A stretch of DNA of 64,000 bases, taken from assembly GCA_019843655.1 (NCBI GenBank), contig JACDQD010000005.1:8831575-8895574 (forward strand), read 5' to 3'. The notes beneath the pieces were generated by a model. That model had not been told where the DNA came from. It was given only the letters and a program-made list of their open reading frames with translations, and searched no databases. The position numbers and the translations under genes were made by a program. The stretch comes from Lethocerus indicus. Lineage: Eukaryota; Arthropoda; Insecta; Hemiptera; Belostomatidae. This document shows positions 12,073 through 24,942 of the stretch, one piece after another (within the stretch, counting starts at the first letter, position 1; each line of letters begins with the position of its first letter).

Positions 12073-12336
12073 TTCTGAAATACCGGCAATTTTTAGAGTT
12101 GGAACAGGTTTATTTGTGTATTATTTGCTATTGATAACCGATTGGAACTTAATATGCATATAAATATGTAATTGCAAAGGGTATAGAACACAGTATATAA
12201 TTTGTGAGAGAAATTCCAACATGTTTATTGTCAAAGGACAATCCAGTAATGGCCGAAGCTCATCAGATTCTTGCCAGCCTATGGATTTCAAATGTCATAC
12301 ATTAGTTTGTAAAACATTGGGCTGGACAAAATGATG

Positions 12337-12357
12337 CACACACACACACACACACAC
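12337..12357. repeat. (CA)n microsatellite
   Basis: About ten uninterrupted CA units. Confidence 0.9.
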
Positions 12358-13170
12358 TACATATATACATATTTTATAGCATAACTATATTCAGTAAACG
12401 AGTAAAACTCCGTACCTTTAAAATTGTTGAAATACATTAATTAAGAATTATTTGTTCAGCTATATAACATAAACTACGTTATACATAAAAAAAATTTAAC
12501 ACGGTACTCAGTAGTATTGAATACCAGTGTCATCTTGAGGTTAACGAATACCCTATTAACCGAGCCAAATTGTAAAATAATATTTCTAAATGAACTTAAA
12601 ATAATATTAATTATTATATTTAATACAGTACAGTTGCGTATCGTTACAATAAAAATCCAATACAAAAATATTAATATATATACAGTTAGATTCGGTTATT
12701 ACTTACATTAATAACTTTATATTAAAAAATCTGGAATCCTAAAAAATAGGAAATGCAACATTAAGCTTATAAGGCATTAATTCAACTTACAGCACATATT
12801 ACAATGGAATAGTTGTAATATTATGTATATATTCTTCATTTTGCTTTATATGCTAGTGACGACATAAAGACGATCCCCAACTTAAGAAATTGGACTTGCG
12901 AATATCCTTGTTAAGCGAAAAATGAAAATTTTATTGTAATTTCCGCTCCTCCATTGTCTTACCTACAACCCGACCGTTGTCCGTTGAAGAAGGAGAAATT
13001 GAAGATGGCTCCGTCAGCTCGAGCCAACCTTACAAGTTTCAAAAGATAAATAAGGATACATAAATCGTTTTAAAGTTCTCTAAAGTTTCGGGGCAAGAAC
13101 GCGATTTTGACAACTTAAGAAAGTTGGGGAGTTCCTGTATTTTATTTGTTGGACGAAACAAATTGTCCGA

Positions 13171-13176
13171 TTTATT
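13171..13176 (-). promoter_or_regulatory. Candidate poly(A) signal for exon at 13210
   Basis: AATAAA on the minus strand 34 bases past the stop codon; a second copy lies at 13141-13146. Confidence 0.4.
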
Positions 13177-13209
13177 TGTAATTAATTTCAAATCTACTTG
13201 AGGCATACG

Positions 13210-13460
13210 TTAAGGACCGCCGGGGATGTGTTTGCTGGCAAGATGGTACGCCAGGTGGGGCATCCTCTTGGCTTTGTGTGGGCAGTAGGGGCAGTTGTAG
13301 GTCTTCGGATTGGGGTTGTGCCTGTCGTTGTAGTGCCTCTTGATCTTGACCAGATTGTAGTTCCTGTAGGGGCAGTGGTTGCACTGGTACCTCCTGGTGT
13401 TCGCCAGTTCGTCGTACACCAACGTGTACGGGACACTGATGAGCCCTCCGTTCCCTCGGC
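13210..13460 (-). CDS. lola: Alternative terminal exon, two C2H2 zinc fingers (exon 5)
   Basis: The acceptor gataaattgcag ends at 13461; two bases then 82 codons follow. The leader is 25 residues. Finger 1 (26-47) is CNHCPYRNYN to HYNDRH. The linker is NPNPKTYN. Finger 2 (56-77) is CPYCPHKAKRM, with a five-residue tail IPGGP. Close relatives are the exons at 6359 and 14850. The leader lacks a Met codon before the fingers, so it depends on splicing from upstream. All ligands are intact. Confidence 0.8.
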
Positions 13461-14143
13461 CTGCAATTTATCGCCAAAACAGAGAGAAATCAAAGATACG
13501 CAGGTGCGGGGTCTTCAGATGCAAGATGTGCGAACTTTCACATCTTACTGTACCTGGACCTGTGCGGAAAAATGGTTCGTCCCGTGGGCGGTTTCCCTTA
13601 AGGCCGTCGTGGAAGTATAGGGTCGCGTCTTTGGTGTCGAACACCCCTCTCTAGGAAGAGAGCTTTTTCTCAAGGAGGATTTATCCCCTCTTAATAGCTT
13701 CGTGCAATTCTGAGAGGTATCATATGCGTGTAATTGTTCTGCATGCAGTCGTATGCAGTTAGTGTGAGCTGGGGCCGTGGGGTCGCTAGGCCCCATACAC
13801 CAGTTCTGAGTGTTCTTCTGGTGTCCCCTGCGGGGAATATTGGGATGGAATAAAATAATAAGTTGCCTGCATTTAATTACTTTTTTATTCCTGAAAGTTC
13901 TTTAAAATATTGTTTCTTGTGGTTTACGAGGGTATGGAGTACCACAGTACAAAAGAAGTCGAATAGAAAAATATTATTATATATTTGTATAAAATTATGG
14001 TTATTATTTCTATTAAATATTTTATAATAAATAACCCCAACACATTAAATTTATTTTATATTACTATATTATTGTATTTGTCGAATGTAAGTTCTACCAA
14101 TACATTATGCACAAGTAGAAGAATGTTAGTTTTATGATTTCAA
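13461..14143. other. Spacer without recognised genes
   Basis: A moderately GC-rich stretch at 13500-13850 has short inverted motifs but no domain or paired repeat that I can name. Confidence 0.3.
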
Positions 14144-14538
14144 GTAATACCATCACTAGTTTAACATACCTGTTTTGTGGTCTACGAGGGGTTGGAATAC
14201 CGTAGATTTCGTGTGTCTCCTCTCGCCGGTTCGGTCTTTTGCTAGACCCGTTTCGGCTGCTCGCCATCTTCAGTAGCAGTGTTTGTCACTGTTGGGCACT
14301 TTGGATGTTTTTAAGGTATCCTCACTGCGCTCTCACTGTCACTTGTACTGTGGTGGTTGTCTGTTTGTCGTGTGTATATATATGTGTCCCGATATTGTGT
14401 TTTGGGAGGTGTTGTTTGCCTTCTATGTGTTGGGGATTTTTGTTAATTGGCTTAAGTCTATGTCGGATTATCGGTCAAAAGGGGGTTCGCTTTGGGAATT
14501 TATTTTTTCATACACGAAATCTACGGTAATACCATCAC
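14144..14538. mobile_element. Foldback MITE with 13-bp target duplication
   Basis: The element body spans 14157-14525. One end begins TAGTTTAACATACCTG, the other ends cacgaaatctacg. The interior carries the arm motifs ccggttcggtcttttgctag and tcgccatcttcagtagc. The 13-base gtaataccatcac occurs directly on both sides (14144-14156 and 14526-14538), as expected for a target-site duplication. It encodes no transposase. Confidence 0.65.
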
Positions 14539-14849
14539 AATAACTAATAATATTTAAAAACTAATTATATTTCCGTTAAGTGCCTCGTATTAAATTGAAA
14601 TATGGTAAATAAGACAGATAAAACGTATAAAATAATCATAGCTTATTATATGATCTGGTTATTTCGTATATTCATGGATAGATATTCAATGAATATTCAC
14701 GGCGATGTACTACAAGCAATAGACACACCGAAAATACTACGGTGTGTTCCAAAGCCGCGCTGACCACAACCAGATCTCGATTAATGTTTATATATATACA
14801 TATATATAACCGCCGTGTTGTTAATATTCTGAGAAGGCACAATTAACGG
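14539..14849. other. AT-rich spacer
   Basis: I see no gene or repeat beyond short TA runs near 14790-14808. Confidence 0.4.
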
Positions 14850-15115
14850 TCAATTGAGAAACAACATCGAAGTTTCCTGAGTGTGCTTGCTCAACTGGTG
14901 GCAAGTGAGGCCCGATTTCCTCTTGGCCCTGTACGAGCAAAACGGACACGCGTAGGTCTCCGGGTTGGGATTGTGCTTGTCGTTGTAGTGCCTCTTGATT
15001 TTGCCCAGGTTGTAATTTTTGTAATCGCAGTATTTACAATTGTACATTCGGAATTTGCTCGTTTCCTCGTAACTGAGTGTAAAGTGTGAATCCTCCGCCG
15101 ATGTCGTCCGGCCGG
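14850..15115 (-). CDS. lola: Alternative terminal exon, two C2H2 zinc fingers (exon 6)
   Basis: The acceptor ttattttcag ends at 15116 in the common phase. It encodes 87 residues: a 25-residue Ser/Thr/Glu-rich leader, finger 1 (26-47, CKYCDYKNYN to HYNDKH), linker NPNPETYA, finger 2 (56-77, CPFCSYRAKRK) and a ten-residue tail. The leader pattern FTLSYEETSKFR parallels FTLSFDESTKVR in the exon at 6359. Similarity therefore extends outside the fingers and the two arose by whole-exon duplication. Confidence 0.8.
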
Positions 15116-17100
15116 CTGAAAAATAACAATTTCAGAACAGAAAAATCAGTAAAAAAGAACTGAATATTGTTCAGCAATTGTTCAGCGCGGTTACCGAATC
15201 GTTGCACGCATCACAGTGCGGACAGGGTGCTCCCGCTGGATCAACGACCGGAATGGATTAAAATGCTTAAAAAATATGCCTACCGTTAGGTTAGATAATC
15301 CAGGTAACGCACAGATTACCTTTACAGACCCATTAAAGGGGGAAATATTCGTTTATCCGTCTCGTATTAACCAGTCAATCTGCAAATTCAATACCAATCC
15401 AGTTGGAAAATGTTACTACAAATCCAAAAACTGCACACCGTAAAAAGTCCTTCGACAGCGCTGATAAATAGTTACCGTTCCTTGTTTTATTAAATTCCTT
15501 GTTGTTATAAATAGTTACCATCCACAGTACAGAACACTTGTTTGATGAAATATTTTTTGTTTCATTCAAACTATTATTTTTTTAAATAAAAACAACTTTG
15601 TAAATGATGAAACCGCCACCTTTTCAACAGTCTCGGGAGCAAACCGTACGTAATTTGAGAAACAGATGTCGCACTTTAACAGTAACGTCATGGTAATCTA
15701 TACGCTATCGAGTTTTAAGAAATTACCTCCAGGTAAAACATAACAACGGAATAATAAATTAAATCTACAATTCTGCAGCTCATGAGTTTCTCTCATAAAT
15801 TTATTCGGATTGTGAAAGTCAAATTAATGAGTATTGAGAGCGGAACTTTCACAAACGCCAACCAATCCGTTCAATCTTCGTAACCCTCCAGAACCATTTT
15901 TCATTCAACCACAAGTTCGAATATTTGCTATCGTACGAAAGACAGTAATAATTATTATACAATATAAAAAAAACAAACAAGTTTCTCGCTGTTATAAAAA
16001 GAATCAAATTTTCCGATTCTTTCGCATTAATAATTGTGAGACGTTTCAAAAAATCTCTCTAAAGTATTCAGACACTTTATTGAGCCGACAGACAGAGGAA
16101 TTAAGATACAATGGCATTATAAAACACATATAATGCTTATATAATAAAATCATCGGTTAAAAACATAAAAAAAAACAGTAAATTGTTGACTTAAATAGAA
16201 ACTAAAACAAGCCTTTACAATGAATTACATTATTATAACATTAGATTGTACGTTCGACAAACAATAACAACCGGACCGATAATAATTTCAACCTAACTCC
16301 TAATAAACTAAAATTATCTTACTATATAATTTTATAAATTAAAGAAAATCGAACGAAAAATATCTCAGTTTTCTCTTACAATCTATTCAGGTTATACGCC
16401 TTAATGTTACAGGTCACAGGTGAAATAATGAGACAGAGCTGTTCATATACAAGATGTGGTGAAAAGCGTTAGTAGTTTAGGAGATTTATGCCTCTCTGCA
16501 CTGTATGGTATACATAGTATATCGTAAAAAAAAACATAAATTTTATGTTAACGGTAGATACAATTTAAATACATATGTTCTAACACAATTGGTGTTGTGT
16601 TTCAAACACAATTTTCGAGGAGAAACAACTTGGGAGAGAATTGTATTAAATTATAAAAAGAAATATTACAGAATGTACACTCGAGTATGTCTATACTCCA
16701 ATTCATTTATTCAGCAGTTTGTTTATTCGTTTTATTCATCCGTATCCATTATTATAAATATACAGTAATTTTTATTCCATACATAAGTTTGCATACTTCC
16801 ACACACCGAATACACTTAACTACTAATTTTTGAACGTCAAGAGGCAGATGCTGAAAGGTGCTGCGCTATAAGTGAATTATTTTTTATTTTATTTATTTTT
16901 TTTTAATTCAAGTCTAATGGAAACTCACACAGAACGATAAAAAAACGTTTTAGTTGCGCCTAGATACAATGCGTGTGCAACAACGAATTTATGAAAAATT
17001 TACCTTCACCGTCAACATTGGTCCCTATCTGCGACAAACGGGCCATTCAAGTTTATAATTCTTGTGGGAAAAGGAAAAAACAAAAATCATAGATTTGTTA
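15116..17100. other. Long AT-rich spacer
   Basis: No zinc-finger exon or other gene is supported on either strand. Open frames here lack domains and acceptor context. Confidence 0.4.
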
Positions 17101-17593
17101 TGTTTCTGTCTCCTCTCGCTGGTTTGGTCTTTTGCTAGACCGTTTTCGGCCGCTTGACATCTTCAGTGGCGGTGTTAGTCACTGTTGGCACTTTGGATGT
17201 TTTTCGGGCATTTTTCGGGACTGCACTGTCACTGTCACTTGTACCGTGACAGTGGTGCCAACGTGATTAACACACCGCTACTGAAGACGTTTTTCGGGCA
17301 TCCGAAAATGTGCACTGTCACTGTCACTTGTACTGTGGTGGTTGTCCGTCTGTCGTGCATGTGTATATATACGTGTCTTGTGTTTTGACCGATAATCCGA
17401 CAGAGTTAAGCCGATTAACAAAATCCCGTACAAGTGACAGTGACAGTGAGGGTGCCCCCCAAAAAAACCAAAGTGACTAACACCGCTACTGAAGATGGCG
17501 AGCAGACGAAAACCGGTCTAGCAAAAGACCGAACCGGCGAGAGGAGATAGAAACACAACAAATTTACGGTATTCCAACCCCTCGCAAAACAGA
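17101..17593. mobile_element. Foldback MITE, long copy with internal repeats
   Basis: The left arm (gtctcctctcgctgg, tcttttgctagaccg) and the right arm (ctactgaagatggcgagcag, aaagaccgaaccggcgagag, ggtattccaacccctcgca) are inverted relative to each other. The interior repeats the sequence tttttcgggcat and the run ctgtcactgtcacttgtac, so part of the interior has been duplicated. It has no coding capacity. Confidence 0.65.
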
Positions 17594-18074
17594 AATCAAA
17601 TAATGTCGGCATTGCGTTGACGGGAACGTTTTAAAATGGTATCCTGCTAAACCAGAATATGGAGGCGTTGGGCCACCAACGAGCAATATCATGAAAATTA
17701 TGAGATTGTTTCTTATCAAAACGTATATGGCGCCTCGACCATTAACAATTTGTGCGGGCCTCACAAGCAGGTATCTTAGACAAGTACAGTAAGTAATAAC
17801 TTGATATACAGAAGATACCATTATGTATGTATGTAAATATATACATATAAAAGAATCATGGCGAAATACCACCAAATCCCTGATTTTGATTACAGACTAA
17901 GACAGTAGGGAAATTTTTAAGTATAAATGCGTCATTTGTGGGCTTTAAGCCGAAATATATTATTTTTTTTGTCCTTATTTTCTCACTTATTTTACAAATT
18001 GCAAACAATTCACAATAGCACATGCTGGAATTTTCGCCTATAGTTACAGTAGTAAGTATAGTACACTTGTCGCT

Positions 18075-18077
<3 letters not shown>

Positions 18078-18122
<45 letters not shown>
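18078..18122. repeat. (TA)n microsatellite
   Basis: About 22 continuous TA units. Confidence 0.95.
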
Positions 18123-18123
<1 letters not shown>

Positions 18124-18249
18124 TATATATAGTACAGGTTCTAGTAGCTGGAAATAATTTTATTAAAGTAGGAAATAAGTTATAAAAGAAAAATCTTATA
18201 TACCAGTCCCCTTTCATAGTTTCGGGGTACTAGGGGTAACGCGCTTATG

Positions 18250-18305
18250 TCAAATGGCCAAGTTAGCCGACGGCAGGGTTCGAACCCACGTCCAACCTCC
18301 GACCT
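18250..18305 (-). repeat. tRNA-like SINE fragment
   Basis: A perfect B box, gggttcgaaccc, sits in a tRNA-like T-arm context. The motif is palindromic, so the strand is uncertain. No full tRNA can be folded. Confidence 0.3.
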
Positions 18306-21045
18306 ACAAACGATATTTTTTAAAAAAGTCGATATTTGAAAAGTTATTATTTTCGAATTCGGCGACAGGAAGTAGTGATACTCCTTTTTCCTTTCTAAGA
18401 AAAGCCCAAAAGGGAACAGTATGTTCCTATGTTGTGGCATTTTTCCAGATCGGTTTCTCGGCCCGGGGTGACAGCGCAGTGGAGAAACCGGTCTGGCGAA
18501 AAGCCGAACGGGTCGAGTTGAGACCGAAGTATAATAAATACTATAGTTATCAGGGCTATTTACGCTTCTAGAAGAAATGTTGGCCGCTGGATATCATTTC
18601 CTAGGATTGAAATAGGAATCAATAAAATAATTGAGGGTTACTTGAGGTTTGCGACACGTATTTTGTTTGTTTTCTTTTAATTCAAGTGGAACAAGCGAGA
18701 AAAACAATATGGTCAACAGGACGTGGGTTCGATCGCCGTCGTCTGCTCTCCATTAAACTGGAATTATAAATAGAGTACGGTGTTTTGTTCTTTATTTTTG
18801 TACGATTAAATTCCCGGAATGCAAATGGCATAAACATAAATTAGCTTTACAAATTTTCGATAAATAAAAACTAAGCGTATTTATGCGCTTTAGTACGATT
18901 AAAAATTAATAACATATTGAAAATAATCATTTCTCAAATAAACTTCTACCTGTAATAAAACTTATCGTAAAATTGAATATACAATCAATAAACAACCCAC
19001 AATAGATGTTAATGTAAATTATTTTAAATTAAAGCGTACTCATTTATGAGAAAAAAGCCGACTATGTCTTATTAGATTATTGAAATTAAAAGGACAGAAA
19101 GAAAAACAATATAAACATATTAATTTTCATCAAAATACAACTAATTTTTATCATAAATCCCAGTCTTGTTCGTCACGCACTAATTTCAGATTTTTCTTTC
19201 TGCGCCACCACCACCAGTGAAACCAAACTAGCCTAATTATTAGACTTAAATTACGCCTAATACTATAAGATATTACGAAAGGAATTATTTAAACATGAAC
19301 GGGGAAAATAAAATAAACAACAACAAAAATACAAAGAACATTGCAGAACTTGGTTCTATAAACAGAAAAGGGAATTAAATAAAATCTATCTTTATATCTT
19401 GTGTATTGATTCACATAATAAATGAATAGGGGGACAATTGTCCTCGCTTTGCCGAACGAACGTCAGTTTGCAACAGAGCCATTCGTTAGTTTTGTAAACG
19501 GCAAAGTGCATTCAGAACTTATTTTAAAGCGGTTTAGAATATTTATATTTTGTGGCACACGTTCGCTATGAAAAGTTTAAAACATAAAATTTAACATTTA
19601 TTTCACACCCATATAAGTGAAGAAATATCATTTTTTCTTTCAATTTTTCACAAAGCAATGGTTCTTTTTCGATTTGTATCGTAAAATATTGCACATAATT
19701 CACTAAATATAATAATAGATATTTTTTTAACGCTTTTACATCTTGTTTACACAATTTATACTACACTAGAGTTTCGACCAATTACCACCCGTTTATGTTA
19801 CCTAATATGAAAATATAAAAAAGAATGTCCATAATTTTATTTTTTTGAGGATTTTTTTAAACAGTTTTTCGTTACTTTTTAACACCGCGCTACCAATTGT
19901 TTTTATACATTTTCTTTATTACGCAGTGTACACCGGGATTAAATGTGAGGTATAAGAGAGAAAGAGATATAACTCCTTCGGGGAGAAGAAGATATACAGA
20001 TGGATGCACATCCTAGCATCTAGAATGTAGATTTTGCCACATGCACTGCATATGTGCGACCCGATAATCCTTGTTTACTTATATGTAAATGAGATTTACA
20101 AAGAGAAGTGAAACCGCAGAGATTTTCCGATGTTTTCCACATGATGAAATGACATTGTATTCTGTATCGAAAAATACATTTTTTACAATACTGTCCTGAG
20201 ACTGTACCTAAGTATAGTTTTGGACCTAAACTGCTAAATGTTATGTGGTAATAATGGAGAATGTAACGCACAGTTGTATGCGTTACGAGAATGCCGTACC
20301 TCATTTTTATTACCGACCGTAATGCAACTGACGACGGCGTGAAGCCGAAAAATGTTTAGGAATAAATATTTGTACTTTCCGAAGGTCCGTACAGTACACA
20401 AGTAATAGTGCTGGCTGTAGCGACTGAATGCCGGAAGCGGAAACCGGTCTACAGTGGGACCCTGGAGAGTCGAGAATATTTTGAGTATTTTTAGCCCTCA
20501 ATAATTCTTAACGCTACTTTGGATTATGAATTGAATATTATAAATTCCGATTTGATTGCGATACACTCAGAGCGTCGTTTAATTTCGGAAGGAATGCAAC
20601 GAGTAGGACCAGTCTAGTAAGACCTTAATGTGGGTCACCACGGAATGTATTCACCGACTTGGCCCTGTTTAGTGGAAACTGTTTGCCGGGCGGCTCCAGT
20701 AACAGACGGAATGTTTGGGTCATCCTAGTCCGAGAATCTGGACCAGTTAGCGGGTATCATTGTGCATGCTTACGAGTGACTTACCGAACAACTAGTATTT
20801 ACGATTTTGAAAGGAATGATACCAGGGACTAGAGCGACATCGGATAGATCCTTCTAAGGATGCGTGAAGCCGTCCCTCGGGCCGCCCAAGTGTCCTTCCT
20901 CAGGACGACAATGTCCATATAGACCCCTTTTGGATGGCCAGGTGGCCTTAAGGTTAAGGATGCTTCTGCCTCTCGGATGTAACAGGGAAGGAGAGATTAA
21001 CCCATAATCTGACCTGTGTCTCTGTTTTGAATCGCATAGTTTTTA

Positions 21046-21437
21046 TTATCTTCTGTCCTCTCTCGCCGGTCTATTGTTTCGTTTATACCGGTTTCCTTTG
21101 GGGCATACTACCCGCTGTATGTCCTGTATACCTAATGAGTTCTGGTTTTGTTCTCTACAGTTTGTTGTCGGTATTTGGGTATGACATCGAATCGAAAAAT
21201 AATAATGACATTCTCGGACACCGATAAAAACTAGAAAACAGAGCCAGAACATCCATACATAGACGTAACAACCTCCACGGCGGAAATGAAGTGACGGTGC
21301 GGACAGGATGTCCCACACGGTAACACCGAGAGTTTCTCGCCACCCTACTGAAGATGGCGAGCGGCCGAAACCGGTCTAGCGAAAGACCGGGCCGCCGAGA
21401 GGAGACAAGGGGATGGAAAACTACGGTATTCCAAACT
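21046..21437. mobile_element. Foldback MITE copy
   Basis: The left arm tcctctctcgccggtc faces the right arm ctgaagatggcgagcgg, followed by ccggtctagcgaaagacc and actacggtattccaaac. The interior differs from the copies at 14157 and 33991, so it is a separate subfamily or a rearranged copy. Confidence 0.55.
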
Positions 21438-21640
21438 AGTCGGTCCCGGAAGGACGTCGGGACGGCCGAGGACGCGCCTTAGAGCCGGTGTGATTGTCAG
21501 GCACCTATTCCTTTCAGAAACGATAAAAAACCGCGTTCTCTGCGAATGAGGAGGCGCGAACGAAACAGCCGGCGACAGAATGTTCTTTCACCATTGGAAA
21601 ACACCGGATACCTCTGGGAATCTCCACGGCGTCTCGCGGC

Positions 21641-21996
21641 TCAGAGCACGCTGACTTTGGACCGGCGCTTCTTCATCAGCACGTGCTTGTTCAGTACGTG
21701 GGACATGAGGGTGGACTTCTGCTTGGCCTTGTAGGAGCACTGGTCGCAGCTGTAGGTCTTCGGGTGTGGACAGTGCTTGTCGTTGTAGTGCCGCTTGACG
21801 TTGCCGACCTCCTTGCTCTTGTAGTCGCAGTGGAGGCAGATGTACATCGTCTTCAGCTCGACCTCGTCCCAGACCGACTGGTAGGGGCGTCCGCTCTTGT
21901 TCTTGTACCTCTTCGGCTGGAGCGGGTGCCGTTCGCCGGGCATCCTGTGGGTCATGCAGCCGTCCCAAACCGAGTGGAAGGGAAATTTCAGTATGT
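21641..21996 (-). CDS. lola: Alternative terminal exon, two C2H2 zinc fingers with long leader (exon 7)
   Basis: The acceptor gtgtttgcag ends at 21997, giving the two-base phase and 117 residues. A 52-residue leader, the longest among the two-finger exons, contains SVWDGC and later SVWDEVE, a small internal repeat around Trp. Finger 1 (53-74) is CLHCDYKSKE to HYNDKH. The linker is CPHPKTYS. Finger 2 (83-104) is CDQCSYKAKQK. The basic tail KKRRSK could add nuclear localisation or DNA contact. It stands alone between long spacers and is intact. Confidence 0.8.
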
Positions 21997-24225
21997 CTGC
22001 AAACACAAGCAAAACCCGCAGGTGGAAGACGATATTAGAAGAGAGTTCCATTTTCAAATTTCATTTCTCTAGATCCTGTTAAAACATCTAGGCGCAGCGG
22101 CGCCCCCACGCGAGCGTGACGCAACAAAATTACACGTCTCTAAAACACGCTACTTTATAAAACCCGTCGGGACAATCTAAAAAGAAAAATGTTGCGTTTC
22201 GCGGCGGGGAGGCGCCAAAAATATGCGCCCGATTCGAATTAAGGCTAATTTTATTAGTTTATTAATAAAAACCCGAGTTTGTTAGTTCTTTAAAAACGCC
22301 TCCAAGAAATACTTGACTCCAGACCGGTACATTTCTCGACGCTGAAAATATAAAACTACCTATTATTTTTCCTCTCGTTCCTTAAAAAGGGGAAAACTAA
22401 TATAAAGACGTCGGCTCTGAGAAATGCGCCGGTCGGAAGCCTTCGAGGCCGCTGGCCGCCCGCCGTCTGTTAGTCCAGAATATCTGAAAACCTAAAAAAA
22501 AAACTGCGTGCATAAATGCATATTAGTACGGGGTGGGAAACAAATATACAGGAAAGAAACTAACAAGGAAGGGTGAAAGGCGGTCTGAGGACCGGCACAT
22601 TTCATTCAGAGGGGAAAATATTAGATTCGGCCGTATGAATTTTAATAATCTATATGTAAGGCGAATTTATATCTCACGTTACGACGCATTACTTGAGGTA
22701 ATTCAATAAAAATCTTAAATACCGTAGTAGTTATCTTAATATTTGTGTCTTCTCTTTTATAGAACCGGTTTCGGTTATGGTATAAACTATGGTATAAAAC
22801 ACGATGTATTATGCTATATATTTATTATATAAAACCCATAACGAATAAGGTATTAACCATTATCGGAAAAAAATTCTATTTTGTTCCCGAATCCGTTGAG
22901 AAATCCGCTTGTTATTTATCAACAAAATTGGATAAACATTAATAAAACAGCGTTAATAAAACATGGTTGCAAAATTCATAGGTCCGGATAACACACACAC
23001 ACACGCATGGGGTCAGTTTGGGTTCATAAACCGCAACCGACAACAATCCCACATGCAAAAGCGAGAGCACAGCACTCTGACCGATTAATATTGTTAGTAT
23101 CGCAAAAGAATTTTCAGAGAAAAACTGGAAAAGCGCATACAGACTACGGAACGGAAGAGTGAGAGATATAGGGTGAGTGTGTCTTCAATAAATGTGCGCG
23201 TGCAAGTTTTTCTTACTGTGAACAGCAGGTGCCGTCACCCACAGGCCGGACAGGAACTTGGACAGAAAATTGTAAAAACAAATTTGAGATTAATACAAAT
23301 TTCAGATTATCGGCAGAGAGGCTCGATGTTCGATCGTTCTTTTTGAAATTCAAAAACGACTTTCTCGGAAACAAAAAATAAAAAATAAAGAACCTCGACC
23401 CATTACCCGAGGTGGTAAGCAAGATGCAAGCCCCGGGAAGGTTCAGTTCATCGAGGACGGGGAGTGGTAGAATTCGGGGTGATACATTTCTGTAGTCGAC
23501 TGGAGACCCAGACTTTATTGCTCGTCGAATAAAAGAAAAAGTAAATAGGGGGATTATAATAAACTTTTATTTAACAGTCGCCATAGTATCGTTTACACAA
23601 CGAAACCAAGAAAGAAACAAAGTACGGTTTATATGTCTTCTTGTCCATAACAAGATGTTTTATTCCATCAACATAACAGAGTAATATGTCCTCGCACATA
23701 AATTTTACTTTGGTACAACGAATAACGATAACATTTTTTTCTGTTAAAAATTTTCTAAAACAAAAACTAAACGTCAAATTAAAGACATCTGCTGAAATAT
23801 AAAAAAAACTTAAACACACCCGGAAAAATGGCTTAATCAGGTTTTCCCAAGTACCGTCACAGACACCGTCGGAAGGTATCGAGAGGGCGTTGACGAAACA
23901 ACTTCAAAAATCGCTCATTTCTGAAGTCCCGGTTTGTTCCCGGCGGCGAGACCGGTGTTTTCCTATGTTCGTCATGGTAGGGATGGGGGGGAATCGCAGT
24001 ATAGGTATATCACAACAGGGCGTACTTAGCCACTTGGTTCTGGACATTCATCCGAAGGAGGCAAACGTGCGCACTACAGTATCCGAGGCCCCGCCAAATA
24101 GGCCGACAGATCAAATGTTCAACATATTCCAGGGTATTCCCGAGCGACGCCAAGCCTCAAGAATTAAGTTTACAAATCAAATAATTTTCAAATCGCTCGT
24201 CACGTATTACTCTAAAATGATCGAG
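21997..24225. other. Spacer without recognised genes
   Basis: The first 400 bases are GC-richer and the rest AT-rich. I see no fingers, repeats or RNA genes I can support. Confidence 0.4.
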
Positions 24226-24611
24226 TCATAAAATTTCTTCTGTTACTCCAAAATGCGGCCGCGGTCCAAATTCGTGCTTCTTGACGAAATGCAGCCTTAT
24301 TTGCCTCTTGTACTTCGAGCAGTACTTGCAGGCGGGGCACCTGTAGAGTGTCGCGTTCGGATTGTGCTTGAACTCAATGTGCGTCTTCAGGTTATGCTTC
24401 TGTTTGGCCTTGTACTGGCAGAGGTGGCAGCTGAAGACGACCGGGTCGGTACAGTGTTTGTCGTTCAGGTGGCGCTTGATTCTGTGAGGCACGTCGCTGC
24501 TGTAGGAGCAGACGCTGCAATGGTATTTGCCCGAACGTATCGCGAACTGTGGGCCGCTAATTTTGCCCGTGTCCGAAGACAAGGAGTCAGCGCTCCACTC
24601 CTGGAGGGTAC
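24226..24611 (-). CDS. lola: Alternative terminal exon, three C2H2 zinc fingers (exon 8)
   Basis: The acceptor aaatattttcag ends at 24612, then two bases and 127 residues. The leader is 30 residues. Fingers lie at about 31-52 (CSVCSYSSD to HLNDKH), 61-82 (CHLCQYKAKQK) and 91-112 (CPACKYCSKYKRQ), joined by CTDPVVFS and NPNATLYR. A 15-residue tail follows. The middle finger is almost the same as those in the next two exons, which marks 24226-25755 as a triplet made by tandem duplication. A third finger would lengthen the DNA site read. Confidence 0.8.
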
Positions 24612-24942
24612 CTGAAAATATTTTTCCGTTTTGAAGTATCGGCGAGACATAATTATTAATGAAAAGCACAAAAGTGGCACATTGGGTTTCCTTTATCACG
24701 ACATTCACGTGAAGAAATACACACAGCGTTTGTACTTATAACATTCAGTCGATTGTACAAAAATAAAAGGTGAAAGAAAAAAGAGAAGCAACAACAAAAG
24801 TGTGTGCGGTACTTAATACCGCGATTATACTTCTTATTGTACGAACGATCGATCGGACGCAATCGCAGCTAACAACGTGCCTGAAATAACGTGATCCAAA
24901 GTGTTACACAGCGTGCAGGTGGCCTATAAGTTGGGATTATTT
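24612..24942. other. Short spacer between two triplet exons
   Basis: No gene is seen; it probably holds the 3' UTR of the next proximal exon. Confidence 0.35.

Larger units (their letters stand above)
9095..12085 (-). mobile_element. Jockey-like non-LTR retrotransposon, internally deleted and dead
   Basis: A minus-strand LINE lies between two array exons. Its 3' end is a poly(A) tail (poly-T at 9095-9103). Its 5' part encodes an ORF1 protein with a PRE_C2HC-type domain, and the middle and 3' part encode a reverse transcriptase. The junction of ORF1 to an endonuclease tail, several frameshifts and a nonsense codon show it cannot move. It has the same orientation as the host gene, so it lies inside what would be transcribed for the distal exons. 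Ends are approximate. Confidence 0.8.
12086..13209. other. Spacer with CA microsatellite
   Basis: AT-rich DNA with a (CA)n run at 12337-12357 and candidate AATAAA signals of the next exon at 13141 and 13171. No gene is seen. Confidence 0.4.
17594..21045. other. Long spacer with TA microsatellite and repeat remnants
   Basis: The region holds a (TA)n run at 18078-18122 and a tRNA-like B box near 18277. MITE-arm fragments lie at 18438-18521 and near 20430. No exon is supported; a Cys-rich minus-strand frame at 20020-20304 was examined and rejected. Confidence 0.4.

Noticed and set aside
15280..15420. Possible repeat shared with 47185-47300 (cacagattac ... agtcaatctgca)
   Set aside because: Only two short matching words at similar spacing. 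I cannot show a real alignment by eye.
20020..20304. Cys-rich minus-strand frame (YCKKCIFRYRIQCHFIMWK) that might be an old finger exon
   Set aside because: It has a C-X2-C pair, but Trp sits where the first His should be and the second unit does not fit any finger spacing. No linker like the array's is present, so chance is the simpler reading.
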